From contig CM021318.1 of the NCBI GenBank assembly GCA_010645155.1, positions 2,015,220 to 2,079,219 of the forward strand: DNA of 64,000 nt, read 5' to 3'. A program made the translations under genes and the position numbers. The DNA is from Tigriopus japonicus. Its lineage: Eukaryota > Arthropoda > Copepoda > Harpacticoida > Harpacticidae. Positions within the stretch are counted from its first letter, which is position 1; every line of letters starts with the position of its first letter. A model generated the notes under the pieces. That model was not told the origin of the DNA. It saw nothing but the letters and a program-made list of their open reading frames with translations, and did not search any database. Below, piece by piece: positions 34,801 to 46,310 of this stretch.

Positions 34801-37800
34801 TCCGAGGTTATTTTTTTCGGAAGATGGCCTCCTCTCCGATTCAATACCATCCGCTTCATCGGAATTTGTTTCAAACGGAGATACTACCTCAGATTCGGAC
34901 ATCCAATCCATACCATACGCAACATCATACGGCTTTGGAGGAAGTGCCATCTCCACAAACCAACAGAACCTGGGATTTCAGATGTGTTCATCCCAAAAAA
35001 CGCCGCTACGAGCAAGAGGATACCAAAGAGGACGTCATTGCTAAATATAAATCCGCCATGTTCAATCCAGACTTGTACGTGGCCGTGATTTCAAAAATGT
35101 TTTCATCAGATGGAACCATTCTCACCCAAGGACCTGCACTGAACAAGACCGACCTGGCCGAGATCGTGAGATCACTCATTGTGCGTTACACTTCCTACAT
35201 TCGCGCAAATAAGATATTCTCCATGTTACCACAATCGGACCAGGAGACCTTGCTCAAGCAAAATGTTCCTCTCTTCATCCAATTGATTATGGCCAAAGTT
35301 CAGAACTCAAGGACCCGCTTTGAACAGCTTTGCCATCTGGTGGGTTCCGATGGGAACGTCTCCAAGTTTCCCGAGCTTTCGGCCATGTCCTTTGAATATT
35401 TTTGTTCCTCAACGGAGTTTCTCAACAATAATGTCAACTATGAGCGTCAGTATCTGGTCACCATGATCCAATTGATGCGTCAAAGCCTGTCTCATCAGAA
35501 CTTGGCCCTTTTGGCGAATCTCATTCCATTCTACGCACACCCATCGACCCGATTGAATTCGGGATGGCAAGTCAGAACTGCCTTCCTATCTGGTTTGAAC
35601 CTCATCCAATCCCAATGCCAAGCTCCCATTCGGACAGAGGAAGTCGAGAACTTCTTCAGTCTTTTGGATGATCTGAATTTGCTCTACCCAACTATGTAAT
35701 GGATTGATCTCTTTGTTATTTTTAGAATGCTTTTAATTTTACTTCACATGATTTTGAATGTCAAATAAATCAGATTTACCTCTAACACTCGTCAAATCTT
35801 TGTCTAGCGATAAAATTGATTTCCTCTCACTACAAGCCTTAAAATTGGCATGGATTAGATGATTTTCAAGTATAAAAACCTCTTAAGTCAAGGCAAGGAC
35901 ATCTCCAAGTATATAACGTTTTCCATGGTCAAGGAGAGCATATCATCATATCTTTTTGATGGAAAAATTGCATCGATAGAGAAATTAAATCGAAGCTTGA
36001 AAATCCGTCACTAGATGGAGAGAAAACAGGGTCAAAGCCTCTTGATGAAAGAGCTACAGTGTGACACAGCGAAAACTTAAATGAAATGTTACGTGATGGT
36101 AAATTTGGCCTCCCTGACGATAGCATCATATTCTATTCCGTCTGATTAACATTTTTTGACTTCACAACAAACTTTGTACGACCGCGCGTTTTCGAGATGG
36201 AGGCCAGGAGGCAGAGGATCCTCGATTTCGATCTCGAAGGATGCGAAAAAAACGCAGCTTATTTAGCAAAACTTGATCGAGCATGATTATTTCTACTCCG
36301 TCTCATGTGCTTCTTTTGTGTTTCTAGGTATGCTTCTACCATACTACCAAACTACCTCAACAACCGACCTTATATGAGTTCAGCCAATATGCCGCATGTT
36401 AACGTAGATAGGATATATTTTATATTATACAAAAATCAAGTTAGATAAACGTTCATTTCGTAAGTATTCGTCTCAGTTGTTGCGTTTCAAACATAGCAGC
36501 TGTCGCAAGTATGTACTCAAGGCCCGTTAATCCAACTTGATTTTGGTGTACTCCAAAGTGAATATTTTATGCGTGAACATGCAACGCCCAGTCACTGTGC
36601 TAAAAAATAAAAAATAATCCAGCTCCATGATCAAAAATTAAGACCACAGATTGCACCAAAACACAGGTGTTTTAGCTTTAGCTCATTTTTCAGATTGCCA
36701 CTACTGTTGTATTGAAGCTCAACTTGGCTCCCAAAACCATGCTCGCTCTGATGGGGAGTTGGTCATTTGGAGAACAAAAGAGTGCACTCAAGCAAGGTAT
36801 AAAAATGAGGTTTTTTTTTTTTTTTTTTTTAATTCGTCTTTAAGAGGGAGACTTGATGTCACACATGGTTCGCAGTGTTTCCTACATGGAATTGCGTGTC
36901 AGGTTCGATTCTCCCTTCTAATCTTTCTTCATGAAAATTCAAGACATTCACATTCAAATGGATAACCATTCCGTTACCGGACTAGAAGTTGCCTTCAGGA
37001 AAAATTGGACATTGCCATGATTGGCTTCGCTGGCCGAGCAAGGTTCAAACCTTTGACTCGCCATAGTACCCACAATTCGGACGTTTAGGGAAGCTGTTTG
37101 TTTGCCGATACTACCATGAAGTATTGCGGGATTTAAATATTAAACTAGTTTTAAGGATAATCTTGGAATGACCTTAACAGTATTGCAAACTTATTCCTTT
37201 GTTCTTGCTGAACGAAAGTTGAGATCATCCCAAGCAACGCTGGGCACGAATTGTGTCACAAAGGACTAGCAAACAAACCTGCTTAAACATATGAATGCAA
37301 AAAAGCCAAAACACCTCGCTTTGGCCTTCAACCAAAACCATCAACCTCGTTTATGGTAAGAACTTTTTGATTCATCGCTTTTTGACATTCTCGATCGCTC
37401 TTTTTTAAAGTCTTCATTCAAAAATGTCTTGGTAGCACATGGAATAAGGGTTTTAAATGAAAAGAATCAACCCTTAACATTGAGCCAAAACAGTCATCAT
37501 TTGTAATTGTCACTCTAGTTCGCTAAACGACAAATTTGGAATTTGTTTAACCCACAGACCTGTGGATTTGGTCTCGATAAGAGCCTCTCTAAACTACCAA
37601 AACAAGTTCTCAAATTGAATTTATTGCGCGATCCATGATGCTGGATTTTTGCTTTTCAGAGTTGCAAATTCCTTTCTTAACCTTGCGTCTATCATATTTC
37701 TGCCATAAACATCAGTTTGCACATCCACGTGAGTAAGAAAGCATGCATCAAAATCATTCATGTCGGATCCGTCTAACTTGGGTAAGAATTCTTATTTTTT

Positions 37801-40800
37801 TCAGGAAAAAAGAACCGTATGATAGAGCATTCTCTGACTGGTTGAACTGACATTTGTACTTTGCATTCACAGTTTTAGGCATCCATCAAATTCACTTGGG
37901 AGCATTTGGACATCTTGACCATATTTTCGTTTTATCTTTCTTCCCATTAGCAACGCTATCAGCAAAAATTCTAAAGAAAGATCCAACCAAATCATAGTGT
38001 GCTGACCTGAACAACAAGAAAAACTTGATTACATCAATCAGAACGAGATATTTTAGTAAATCAGGGTGTTGATCAGAAATTTCCTTTTTAGATCTGACTT
38101 TAAGAGTCTAAAGAGTCGGCAATTACAATTATTCACATAAAAACAATCTTTACGTTTTTTTAAATCAAAATGAACAATGACACAATTTTAGCGCTGCAAA
38201 GGGTTTCTCATCGTCTTTCGTTTTGTTTTGTGTTCGTTAATCAAATTATTTTGCGATTATCCCCCATCTGCGGCTTAGGCATTGTTCCTGTTTGGTCAAA
38301 CAGATTACATACATGTAATGAATAATGGAAACTTAGAGCTTTGAAAAGAACACCGTCTTTGTAACGATAGTTTTGCAACCTAACTATTTGGCCTTGTAGC
38401 CTCTTTGAAATTCCCATCTTTACATTTTTTTGTGGCGGTGGTTTAGTTAACCACTGGCCAAACTTCTTGGCCTAAATATGGTTTATTGCCTTTCCAACCT
38501 AACTATAATACAACATGACTTGTTATGCATGCCCTTCGGCATTACAGATGACGCCAAAATTAAACTTGCCTATGCTCTCAAGATGAATAGTTTCCAAAAA
38601 AAGCTTACTCGTTTGTCAATATTATTCCTCGTCTGAGTCAAACATGCAAATTAAATCACCTCTTTTGAGCCTGCTTTTAGGTTAAGTTCCTTATGTTATA
38701 AAACCATAGTAATAGTGCAAGGTACCCTCATATTCGGCCTTTTCAACCACAATAAAGGCCCGTTTAGAAGTGGAATTTGTATTATTGGATTTTTAGATAT
38801 TATGCTTTTGAAGTGTTGCTCCGAGACGCAAATCCGGACTTTCTCGTTTGAGTACTTCAGTACATTTGAACACAATATAATACACGGTGTTTGAAGAACA
38901 AGAATGATTTTTTCAGTGTGAAGTACGAATGATTGTTTCTGTTCCATGTGTAAATATGTGTGCGCACTAAACTTGACTAATTACATGTACTCCATATGTG
39001 TCTTTGTCAAATATGTCTTTAAAGCAGGAGTATGTCAGAGTTGTTCTGTATTTGAAAGGGATCCAATATTCCTCGTATCAAAGAAAAATTGATGTTTACT
39101 TCGACACTTCCAAGTATAAATAGTTATGTTGAGATGATAATTTCAAAACTCAATTATATATTGTGGTAAAGTAGACCAATATTGAATCAACTTGTGGGAA
39201 GTAAAGGTCTTTGGAATGCCTGAACAATTGATCTTGCAATTCAATTGAAAGATACTACTCAAATGGGAATTTTATTATTTTTAGAACATTGCAATATAGG
39301 AACAAATTTCACATAGAGTGACAATTCAGATCAGAATATATCACAATTCCTTCAATAGCAAGTGTGTCTAATTATGGTTCAAAGTGAGAAAAAGTGTGCT
39401 TGGTATTGGTACTCTACTACCCCATTGGTATTACCCCATCAATGTTCCCGAACATTTATAACTTTAACGGAATGATATCACATATGTTTCGGTATTATCT
39501 GTACTCTCAGAAAGATCAAACGAACCCTTCATAATTTTCAAATTTCCAACAGCTTGGGTTTCTTACCAAACGTATCTTACAAGCTCTTTTTGTAACGCGG
39601 CGCAAATACTTGGCTCTCTAGAAATAAGGATATAGTGCTTTCAAAACTAGCCTTAAAGAACGAAGAAAGCCCTTCAGCTTGATTCTTGGATAGTCTCTTC
39701 GGACCGAGTCTCGTTGCCAGCCTTTTTCCGCTGAAGAGCGCTCGTAGTGGTTGCCTTGAACTATAAATGTCTATACTACAAGCTCCAAGGTTGTAACCAA
39801 ACAGCTTTGTTCGTACATTACAAATAGTCATGGCCTTCGAGAATGAGAAGGACGAGAAAGCTCAAGCACTACACGGACTTTCAGTCACGTGGAAATTGCC
39901 TTATTTTCATAAACTAATATAACCTTTAATTGAGAATAACCGCAATCCCTGACTGAGAAAGGAAGGTTTCTCGCTCCATCCAGAAGGGTAAATTGCCAGC
40001 TGTTTTGGAAAGCTACAAGTCGTTTTGGAAACACACCCGCCATACAACAAATGTACTTTCGAACCAGCCAAAGTTAAACAAAAGACCTTTCTTTCTAGGT
40101 TGCAAGAAATTGAAATGACATCACAAAGATTTTCAAATCGTCTGTGTTGTGTTAAAAAACCCTTTTCATGTGGTGCAACAACTTTTTGCGCATCAAATTA
40201 TCAAAGGGTTCATGGAAAATAAGGCCTCACCAAACATTTCATACGACCCCAACATGTTCCTGAAAGACAAGCCTTTCAATGCATTTCGCCTTAGAAATAG
40301 AAGGGAAAGTTTGAAATCTGCAAAATAAATTAAATCCTAGACAATAAGATCTATTCATCCTTGACATGGAAAGGAATTTTAAGCTAAAGCAAGAAGCTCC
40401 TAGTAAAAATAAAGCTATATATACATTTTTTACGTCTTTGGCCAACTATCAAAAAATAATGGAAACATGCGCATAACTCTTAAGAATGGAACTTTGGAAA
40501 CCTCTAGGACTGCTCTCTTTCTGGTTTAGGAATGTCCAAATAATCTTAAGAAGAAAATAGTACTTTGTTAAAGAATGGGGTCAATGTTTTGTAAAGAACT
40601 GTAAAGCGCTTTTGTAAATCATGTGAAATTGTTCGTTAAACGCTAATAATCAAGAAGGTCAAGCTGATTTAAGATAAGTAATAACATTAACAGCTTGTAA
40701 ATTTTCAGTTGACATTTTGTGTCTTGGCAAACTCTAACAAAATATTAAAGCTGGATTGTCATACAGTATTTTGGGATCCTCCCCTTTCCAAACACCGAAT

Positions 40801-43800
40801 CGTTTGTGACGACTTGAGTATTACGAAAGGCTTCCTCTATCCATTTACATACAGTTATGTAATTTGCCGTTTTATCTCGAATACACGTCATCGTAAGACG
40901 ACAAAAAAAATCAAAGCCACTATTTGTGGTCTTCGTACTTAATACATACTTAGTATGTTTACATACTTAAAACATAATTAAAAAGTGACAATCAGCTACC
41001 AAACTTCAAAAGAACCGAGGTTCGTGCATTTTTCATCGTCTCTCAAAATCGATCAAGCCGATAGGAAAACGTGACATGATTTAATCCCTACTGATCAGGG
41101 TTGTTTTGCCAATACCCACAATTCATAGAAACATTGTTCAAAATTTATGGCTGGTCAGATTTGGTTACATTGATATTGAATTCATGAATTATCGAATTTT
41201 GTTCATAGTTCTTCAACTCGACATTTCATGGAAATTTCCTTTGATTTTGTCGTTTAACATTCGTCATTTTCATTGTTATTTTTAGCAGACTTATCTTTTT
41301 TTCTTTTCGGCTTTCTTGCCAGAAATATTTGTCACAATTTAATTTAAAGCTACCTTTTGGCATTTTGAATAACTTGCTCATATTTCATTTCAGCATTTCG
41401 TACCCATTTGATTTGCTGAAAACATTACAAACAAAAACATTTCCGGAAAATTTCCAACTCTATATACTCGCTCAGATATAAGTTATAACTTATAAAGAAG
41501 GCCGAAATTCATACCACATTCTCTTGGCCCTCTTTTGTTCAAATGCAATCGAAAACGCAAATCATCGAAGAAAAAAAAAAATTCGAATGATTTACTCACA
41601 CTTATTCTTTCTAGGGCATCTGTACACAACATCAGAAAGTCTTTAAAATGAAAATGATCAATGGGGAGTTCAATCCACTAACCAATTATATTTAAGGTGC
41701 ATCAAGGATCAGGCAACATAAATCGTCAGCACTAACGACCCTTTAAAACTTCCACCAAAATCTATAGAAGCCCGACCGACATAGACCAGCGTTACCAGGT
41801 TGTTTCAAGCCAACGCTGCCAAAAGTTGTTTGAAATACTGCCAATTGTGGGCCCTCATTGCCATTTTTGAAACCCCACACTGCCATACTATGCCACCTTT
41901 TAGCGAAAATTTCCTGGTTTTTAGTCATTTCATCTCGTTTTTTTAAAGTCAAAAATTTTGATCTTGGTTATTAAGGTCGAAAATTTTCGATTTCGGGGTT
42001 TTTAAGTGGACAATTTTCAATCTCGTGTTTTTTGGTAAAATTCGAAATAACTCTTCACGTGATAATTTGTATGATAGAATGACTCTTGCTTTAAAACAAA
42101 GAATTTCAGATGAGGAAACATCGTTAAACATAATGAACTTTGTGCTCAACGAACAAACATGTGTTTCGATTTAAATTTTCGACTTTGCTGAGTCGCTCAA
42201 ATGTTTGTTAACTTAAATTCTGGCAATATTTTTGATAATAATTACGGTTATTTTCCCGCCTACCTAAAAATAAGTCGAAACACATTTTTTACAGTATTCA
42301 ACGATAAAGAACGGTGTGTTTCCAACATACTTGTACTCCAAATTAATTTTAAGTTTTGTATTTAGATAATAATCCCTCAATTCAAAGGAAAATTGTTACG
42401 GACATTGAACTGTAATCCTCTCTACAAAACGAAAGACTTAGTCTTCCCTATATTGGAATTTTCAAATTCTTTCATTCATGTGTCAAAGTCACTGTTAAAT
42501 GCCCTTAAAGCAGGATAAAAGAATCGATGCTTTAGGTACTGATATTTAGGTATTTAATATTTACTTCAAACACAAGAATACTTTAGCCACTTCCGAAATT
42601 TGCATTCAGTACCTCTTGATACACCGGGTGTTATACCCGGTCTTACACCATAAGACACAAAACACCTAACTCTATCGTATATAATTCGAGATTGATATCA
42701 TATATGAAGCTCACTTTCATTGCATATGATTTAGGAAACACATGGATTGAAAAGTCAGAAAAAACAATTTCTCCCTAATTCAATTTTCAAGCGACGACGA
42801 TTTTTCCGGGTCATTTTTAAACTCCGACTTTTTTCTCACTCTCGAAAATTGCTTTTTCAGCGTTGAACATTTCCCGGCAAGACTAACTCTCGATTTAAGA
42901 ATAGTGTTAACGCTGACAGACACTTTATTCAATCCAACTTAGTAAAATTAAGACATGCTATTCACTTACCACCGCTTCTGTGTTGTAAGAATGAGGAAGC
43001 CAGAACACACTTCGATACAAGTGAAGATGTTGTAAGAGCATGGCAACCATAGAGTACGCAAAGATGATCAACTCAAACACGACTTGTCCGTCTGCGGGCA
43101 AAGACGGCAACGGATAATTGATGGGGTTGTTATTCAATGCCGCATATACAGATGGATTGCTATGCAATGCCGCATGATACGTGGCGAAACCGGGCCCCGC
43201 ACCGCCCACACAATCACTGAGAAAAGAAACGTCAAACTAACATGAACTAGTGCACTGTAATAATGGAGTACAGTCGTGAAAGTGCACCACTAGTGATTTT
43301 TCATATTTTTATGAGCAAACAGCTCGGATGGATTTGCAGAAAGCAACAGTCATTCATCAGTTTCGGGCAACCTTATGCCCCTGACATGTTGATGGTTTCA
43401 GCTATATCGTGGCCTGGATCGGGACTGAAATATCTTTTCTATCATCAAGCTTTTCACGATTTCAAGAAAGGTTTTATCTATAAATTCGACCAAAAACCAT
43501 TGCAGGTCCATTACGAACCCCCAACCAACTCTGATGCAATCTGAGTTTTGTTACAGTGAATTAGACCAAGAGTTGCAAAAAATTCGACAATATTCTATGT
43601 AAACAGTCATTGGACTACTTATAATTGAGGCAAAATAATGTTCAAATATTTGATTTTGAGTATGTCTTAAGTGAAATTACATCGTTGTTTATTTTGTTCG
43701 TGAAAAAGTTAACAGGATTCAAATCAAATTGCACCAAAACTTTTCAACCGCATTACTAGTCTCAAAAGTCTTTGGGACTAAAAAAAAAGACTCCTGGGGC

Positions 43801-44613
43801 TGAAAAAAATACGTGACCTAATATTAAAAAAAGTGAGGAATCTCAAAAAACATTGAACTGCTGGATCTTTTTTCACCATGCGAATGCCATTTCCAAATAC
43901 GAGTATCTCTTACTTGCAGGTTTATCAGGGATATGCCATTATAGTTAGCGGAATTGTAAGACAGCCACCTACGTGACAAAAATATTGGTTCAAAAAATAT
44001 TTATTGGACCAATAAAAATGAATACTTATACGTTCACGTGATTCATCCGTGGAAGTACTTACTTTCCAAAAAGGACCAACTTTGCAAGGTGGTTTTCTAA
44101 GCTCGAACACTACGTTAGGTTAAGCCGATAAGTTAGTTGCGCCACCCGCAACCATCTTATTCAACAAGTACCCAATACAAACCTACATCAGCCTTTTGCG
44201 TTGTCTAAAAAAAATTACCCCCCCAATGCATCTAAAATGTTCAGATCTGTCTGCTTTAATGATGATCAATGATCGCATTATAGGAATTAATACAAATGGT
44301 TTGATTTCAAATGTACTATTCAAAACACTTACATGGCCAAAAATGTTATCAATTACAATGCCTTGGCTAAAATGTGTCATTAGTTACACTTAATTTACAT
44401 GTAAAATGCAGGTATATGGTTTACAATTAGTCGCAATCTATACTAGATTCGACTCTTTACTTACCCTCGAGTTTGACCGGGTTTTAAAGCTCCATTGACC
44501 GATGATGACGATGCTCCCGAGGATGCCTGTCCACTCAAGGTGGATGAAGGTGTGGGTGTGCCGGAGGTTCCACCCCCTCGAAAATGACGACGTTGTAAGA
44601 CCCGTGGGCGCAT
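25883..44613 (-). CDS. TMEM39: TMEM39-family multispanning ER membrane protein
   Basis: Minus-strand exons in coding order: 44613-44465, 43216-42970, 31974-31736, 31651-31351, 26672-26485, 26319-26199, 26125-25883. All phases agree; the product is 495 aa (human TMEM39A 488). Hallmarks: an Arg-rich start MRPRVLQRRHFRGGG; LPADGQVVFELIIFAY; TM segment with LGRRIIWLCIKG; the cytosolic ESVRSEVAMLKTDFNMRIKQ block followed by FNSVCSAYYTTFVPL; LMHKSSVCALGFWSK; SKGVIVRHGKDLYRAEG; and a last TM ending FANYYACFKSFRNFYVL. TMEM39 proteins sit in the ER. Vertebrate TMEM39A is linked to SAC1 export and autophagy, and worm TMEM-39 to COPII-dependent collagen secretion. A 34-38 nt version of the intron at 31735 would shift frame; the 84-nt choice (acceptor TTCTAG) preserves it. 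Introns 2 and 4 are 11.0 and 4.7 kb. Confidence 0.93.
27203..28063. repeat. Tandem duplication, units of 497 and about 364 bp
   Basis: Unit 1 (27203-27699) and unit 2 (27700 to about 28063) both begin GTACCATTCCCAAATAAAA and end near TTTGTTTCCCATCAGTA. They share GTGCTTGTGAAAGAATTGATTG and GGAGTTCTTGGTTTTGACT in the same order. The length difference of about 133 bp equals the extra copies of a 29-bp microrepeat in unit 1. Moderate divergence indicates an older duplication. Confidence 0.85.
27512..27660. repeat. Five-copy 29-bp minisatellite
   Basis: The unit TTTGTTTGTC + TTTGTTTGGT + ATGCTGCCA is repeated with a 29-bp period. GCTGCC occurs at 27522, 27551, 27580, 27609 and 27638. Because 29 is not a multiple of three, the three reading frames each yield repetitive peptides; these are artefacts of the repeat. 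Confidence 0.9.
28292..28590. repeat. Dispersed repeat A, copy 1
   Basis: About 300 bp starting GCGTTACCAGGTGGTTTCAA. A CTGCCA-rich half is followed by four to five imperfect tandem copies of a roughly 26-bp unit built on GGTCGAAAATTTTCGATCTCG. A related copy lies at 41789 to about 42035. Confidence 0.75.
28801..28890. repeat. Dispersed repeat B, copy 1
   Basis: About 90 bp from GTTTTACATGAATTGACAG to TCCATCATTAGTTTG. It is preceded by a poly(A) run and closely related to 46230-46310. Confidence 0.7.
28938..29033. repeat. Dispersed repeat C, copy 1
   Basis: About 95 bp containing CAACGCTGGGCACGA and AAACCTG..TAAAC. The same block occurs in the same orientation at about 37207-37300. Confidence 0.65.
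32498..32576 (-). repeat. tRNA-like sequence, possible SINE head
   Basis: Read on the minus strand, it has an A-box-like ATGGTCAAGCGC, a hairpin CCGAGC-TAA-GCTCGG where a class II variable arm would be, and a perfect B-box core GGTTCGAACC (32507-32516). The ends AATGGT and GCCATT could pair. The T stem is poor, so I read it as a decayed Leu/Ser-type tRNA or the head of a tRNA-derived SINE, not an active gene. Confidence 0.4.
34824..35699 (+). CDS. Nuclear-receptor LBD-like protein, no DBD
   Basis: A single uninterrupted 291-codon frame with ATG in good context (GAAGATGG) and AATAAA 65 nt after the stop. Residues 1-55 are polar and His/Pro-rich. PKKRR at 58-62 is a possible nuclear localisation signal. 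From residue 70 the protein is helical. Residues 131-150 (IFSMLPQSDQETLLKQNVPL) match the nuclear-receptor ligand-binding-domain signature of helices 3-5: an aromatic residue, L-P-x-x-DQ, LLK. No zinc-finger DNA-binding domain exists in or near it. Receptors lacking a DBD are known (the NR0B type) and act as co-regulators. The gene lies inside TMEM39 intron 2 on the opposite strand. Being intronless among intron-rich neighbours, it could be a retrocopy. Similarity outside the signature is weak, so the family call is tentative, but the coding status looks firm. Confidence 0.65.
   Translation: MASSPIQYHPLHRNLFQTEILPQIRTSNPYHTQHHTALEEVPSPQTNRTWDFRCVHPKKRRYEQEDTKEDVIAKYKSAMFNPDLYVAVISKMFSSDGTILTQGPALNKTDLAEIVRSLIVRYTSYIRANKIFSMLPQSDQETLLKQNVPLFIQLIMAKVQNSRTRFEQLCHLVGSDGNVSKFPELSAMSFEYFCSSTEFLNNNVNYERQYLVTMIQLMRQSLSHQNLALLANLIPFYAHPSTRLNSGWQVRTAFLSGLNLIQSQCQAPIRTEEVENFFSLLDDLNLLYPTM
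35764..35769 (+). terminator. Poly(A) signal AATAAA, nested gene
   Basis: AATAAA 65 nt after the stop of the nested receptor-like gene. It argues for an independently transcribed unit on the plus strand. Confidence 0.55.
36252..36372. repeat. Single-arm relative of the foldback repeat
   Basis: About 120 bp, including AAAACTTGATCGAGCATG, TTTCTACTCC, GCTTCTACC and CAACAACCGACCTT. It matches the right arm of the 4506-4750 element directly and the left arm inverted. Confidence 0.65.
37207..37300. repeat. Dispersed repeat C, copy 2
   Basis: Second copy of the block at 28938-29033. GCTGAAC..AAGTTG, CAACGCTGGGCACGA and AACAAACCTG are conserved with scattered changes. Confidence 0.65.
41789..42035. 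repeat. Dispersed repeat A, copy 2
   Basis: GCGTTACCAGG(T)TGTTTCAAG, then TGCCA-rich sequence, then imperfect tandem units of GGTCGAAAATTTTCGATTTCG. It has the same architecture as 28292-28590. Confidence 0.75.
43217..44464 (-). other. TMEM39 intron 1
   Basis: A 1.25-kb intron between the N-terminal exon and the exon starting GDCVGGAG. A small inverted repeat around ACTAGTG/CACTAGT (43245-43293) is the only structure I noticed. Open frames on the plus strand lack splice or family support. Confidence 0.6.
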
Positions 44614-45755
44614 GGTTGAAAATCAATGGGAGCCTGAAATCATTGAGAGTGAATGAAACGTCGAGATTAAAGACAGATGAGTGAAGATTGACTCGCTTAC
44701 CCGTGAAATCAACGTTTCGGAAATCGAAACACCCACACACACGAACACGAAGTGTTGACGAGGAGAGAAAGTCGGTCTGAGAGACTAAATGAAAGAAAGC
44801 TTTCCGAGTTTTTAGTAGAATAAGTCAAGAATTCGAGGTTTGTTTGAGAGCGGGAAACTTATTGCGTTTGACAACAATGGAGGCCAGAAATCAACGAGCC
44901 ATGAATTTATGAGCAAGCGATAGTTTTGATTCTAGACTTGATTCTTTTAAAACTAGTGGAGCTGACTTGTTGGAAATTTGTCTTCAAAATTTGTAACCAG
45001 AGATTTTTTTGTGACTTAACCCTCTGACACTAGCACCAAATGAGGCGAAACTTGAGTTCATACCTCATGGATAAGTCAAGAATGGCTCAAGCTAGGATTA
45101 TTTTTGAAAATACTCTTTAGGACCAATCGGAAAAATGAAATTTCTACGGTACAACATTCTTGTTCAAAAATTCAACCTTTATGCAATGATCGGACTTGAG
45201 GCGTATTATTCAAAACCATACTTAAAGAAACAAACCATCACTTTTGAAACAATGTTCAGTTCCAAGCAGCATGATGCATTTTAAAACGCTATCAAAGTCT
45301 TACGTCCAAGCAAGAGGACTCAATTCAGATAAAGAACCATATTTTTAAGGCAAAAACACACATTTTAATAATTTGACTATCCTCAAGCTGGTTTTTCGTA
45401 ATTTGAAACTTTTTAGCAAATACCGTAAAAGTGACAAAAAAAAATCATAATTTTCTCATGGCTCCCAATGTTTTGGTCCACCTGTATCTCTTTCGCTCTG
45501 GACTGTCCGCAACTCTGCATGGATCATGTTATGACGTCACAAGTCTCGTCCATGGCCTACTTCATAGATGAGGCCGCAGAAGCTAGAGTAGGCCTGTCAT
45601 CTGAATGATCTGTATCTTCGTACAGGACCGTCTTGAAGGCATCCTAAACTCGGACTGATTAACTGTCAAGGTGAAATCGTTCGAGTGTTAAGACAAATTA
45701 ATAACATTTTTGTTTGCGTGAGCCGTTGTGTTAATTTGAGGATCATTCAGTAATT
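44614..45755. other. Intergenic region, divergent starts
   Basis: The region between the minus-strand TMEM39 ATG (44613) and the plus-strand orphan first exon (45756). It should hold both promoters. The only recognised motif is the CRE at 45532-45539. I see no TATA box I would defend. Confidence 0.5.
45532..45539. promoter_or_regulatory. Full CRE palindrome TGACGTCA
   Basis: A perfect cAMP-response element 217 bp upstream of the orphan first exon's ATG and about 920 bp upstream of TMEM39. CREs near promoters bind CREB/ATF factors. A single 8-bp match can occur by chance, so function is inferred from position only. Confidence 0.4.
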
Positions 45756-45881
45756 ATGTCTGCTGGATTGAGTGTTCATCCCATGCCCGTGTCTTCATCA
45801 TCAGGGCCCACCCTGGCCACGGGTATGCCACCCACAGCCTCATTGGTCCTTCCCATCTTGATCAGGCCCATTCTCACTAAG
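45756..45881 (+). CDS. Orphan first coding exon, gene continues elsewhere
   Basis: ATG followed by 42 codons of GC-richer, Pro/Ser-rich sequence (MSAGLSVHPMPVSSSSGP..., ending LVLPILIRPILTK). It stops in phase 0 at AAG|GTCAGT. Composition and the clean donor mark it as an exon in AT-rich surroundings. I do not recognise the protein. No downstream exon on this strand could be supported up to 64 kb. If the call is right, its first intron is very long and passes over the minus-strand gene at 47-49 kb. Confidence 0.4.
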
Positions 45882-46229
45882 GTCAGTGGTGAAAGATGAC
45901 CCGAACTCCCTTGGGATTTAGCTCAGTGGATTGCATGTATTAGCTCATGTTCCTAGGAGGGATCAGTTCGGTTAAAAGATTCATGTATAAGCGTGGCTTG
46001 ATTAGGTGTATTTTCAGGGATTTGATAATTTTGGTTTGTGGTATATCTGATTGGATTCCATCTGATTTCAATCTGTTCAATCTTTTAGGACTCCCATCAA
46101 TGTGATTGGTCTGAATAATCTTTGCTTAGTCTTGATGGCACCCTTGGTTTGAAGTCTTCAAAATCAGGGGTACTTTTTGGATGTTCTTTGTGACCAAACG
46201 CATTTTTTCAAAGAAGTGACAAGTGTACT

Positions 46230-46310
46230 GTTTTACGTGAATTGACAGTCACAACGAAAAAATGAAAAAAAGCAAAAATGATTGAGCACATTGAACTCCA
46301 TCAGTAGTTT
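46230..46310. repeat. Dispersed repeat B, copy 2
   Basis: GTTTTACGTGAATTGACAG through CATCAGTAGTTTG. Close match to 28801-28890, in the same orientation. Confidence 0.7.

Larger units (their letters stand above)
31975..42969 (-). other. TMEM39 intron 2 (11 kb) hosting a nested gene
   Basis: The intron separates the LPHSYNTEAV exon from the NWYLIEWN exon, and the human protein shows no missing exon at that junction. It contains a tRNA-like sequence (32498-32576), the nested receptor-like gene on the plus strand (34824-35699), and copies of the foldback repeat and of dispersed repeats C and A. A 20-nt poly(T) run lies near 36811. From 37.4 to 41.7 kb I see only AT-rich DNA without supportable features. 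Confidence 0.7.

Noticed and set aside
36651..36965. 104-codon frame plus a GGTTCGATTC B-box-like word and a 20-nt poly(T)
   Set aside because: The frame runs through a poly(T) tract (poly-Phe). The B-box word is on the strand opposite to what the poly(A) direction of a SINE would need.
45921..45985. tRNA gene candidate starting GGGATTTAGCTCAGTGG
   Set aside because: It has a good A box but no B box or acceptor pairing at the right distance. At most a fragment.
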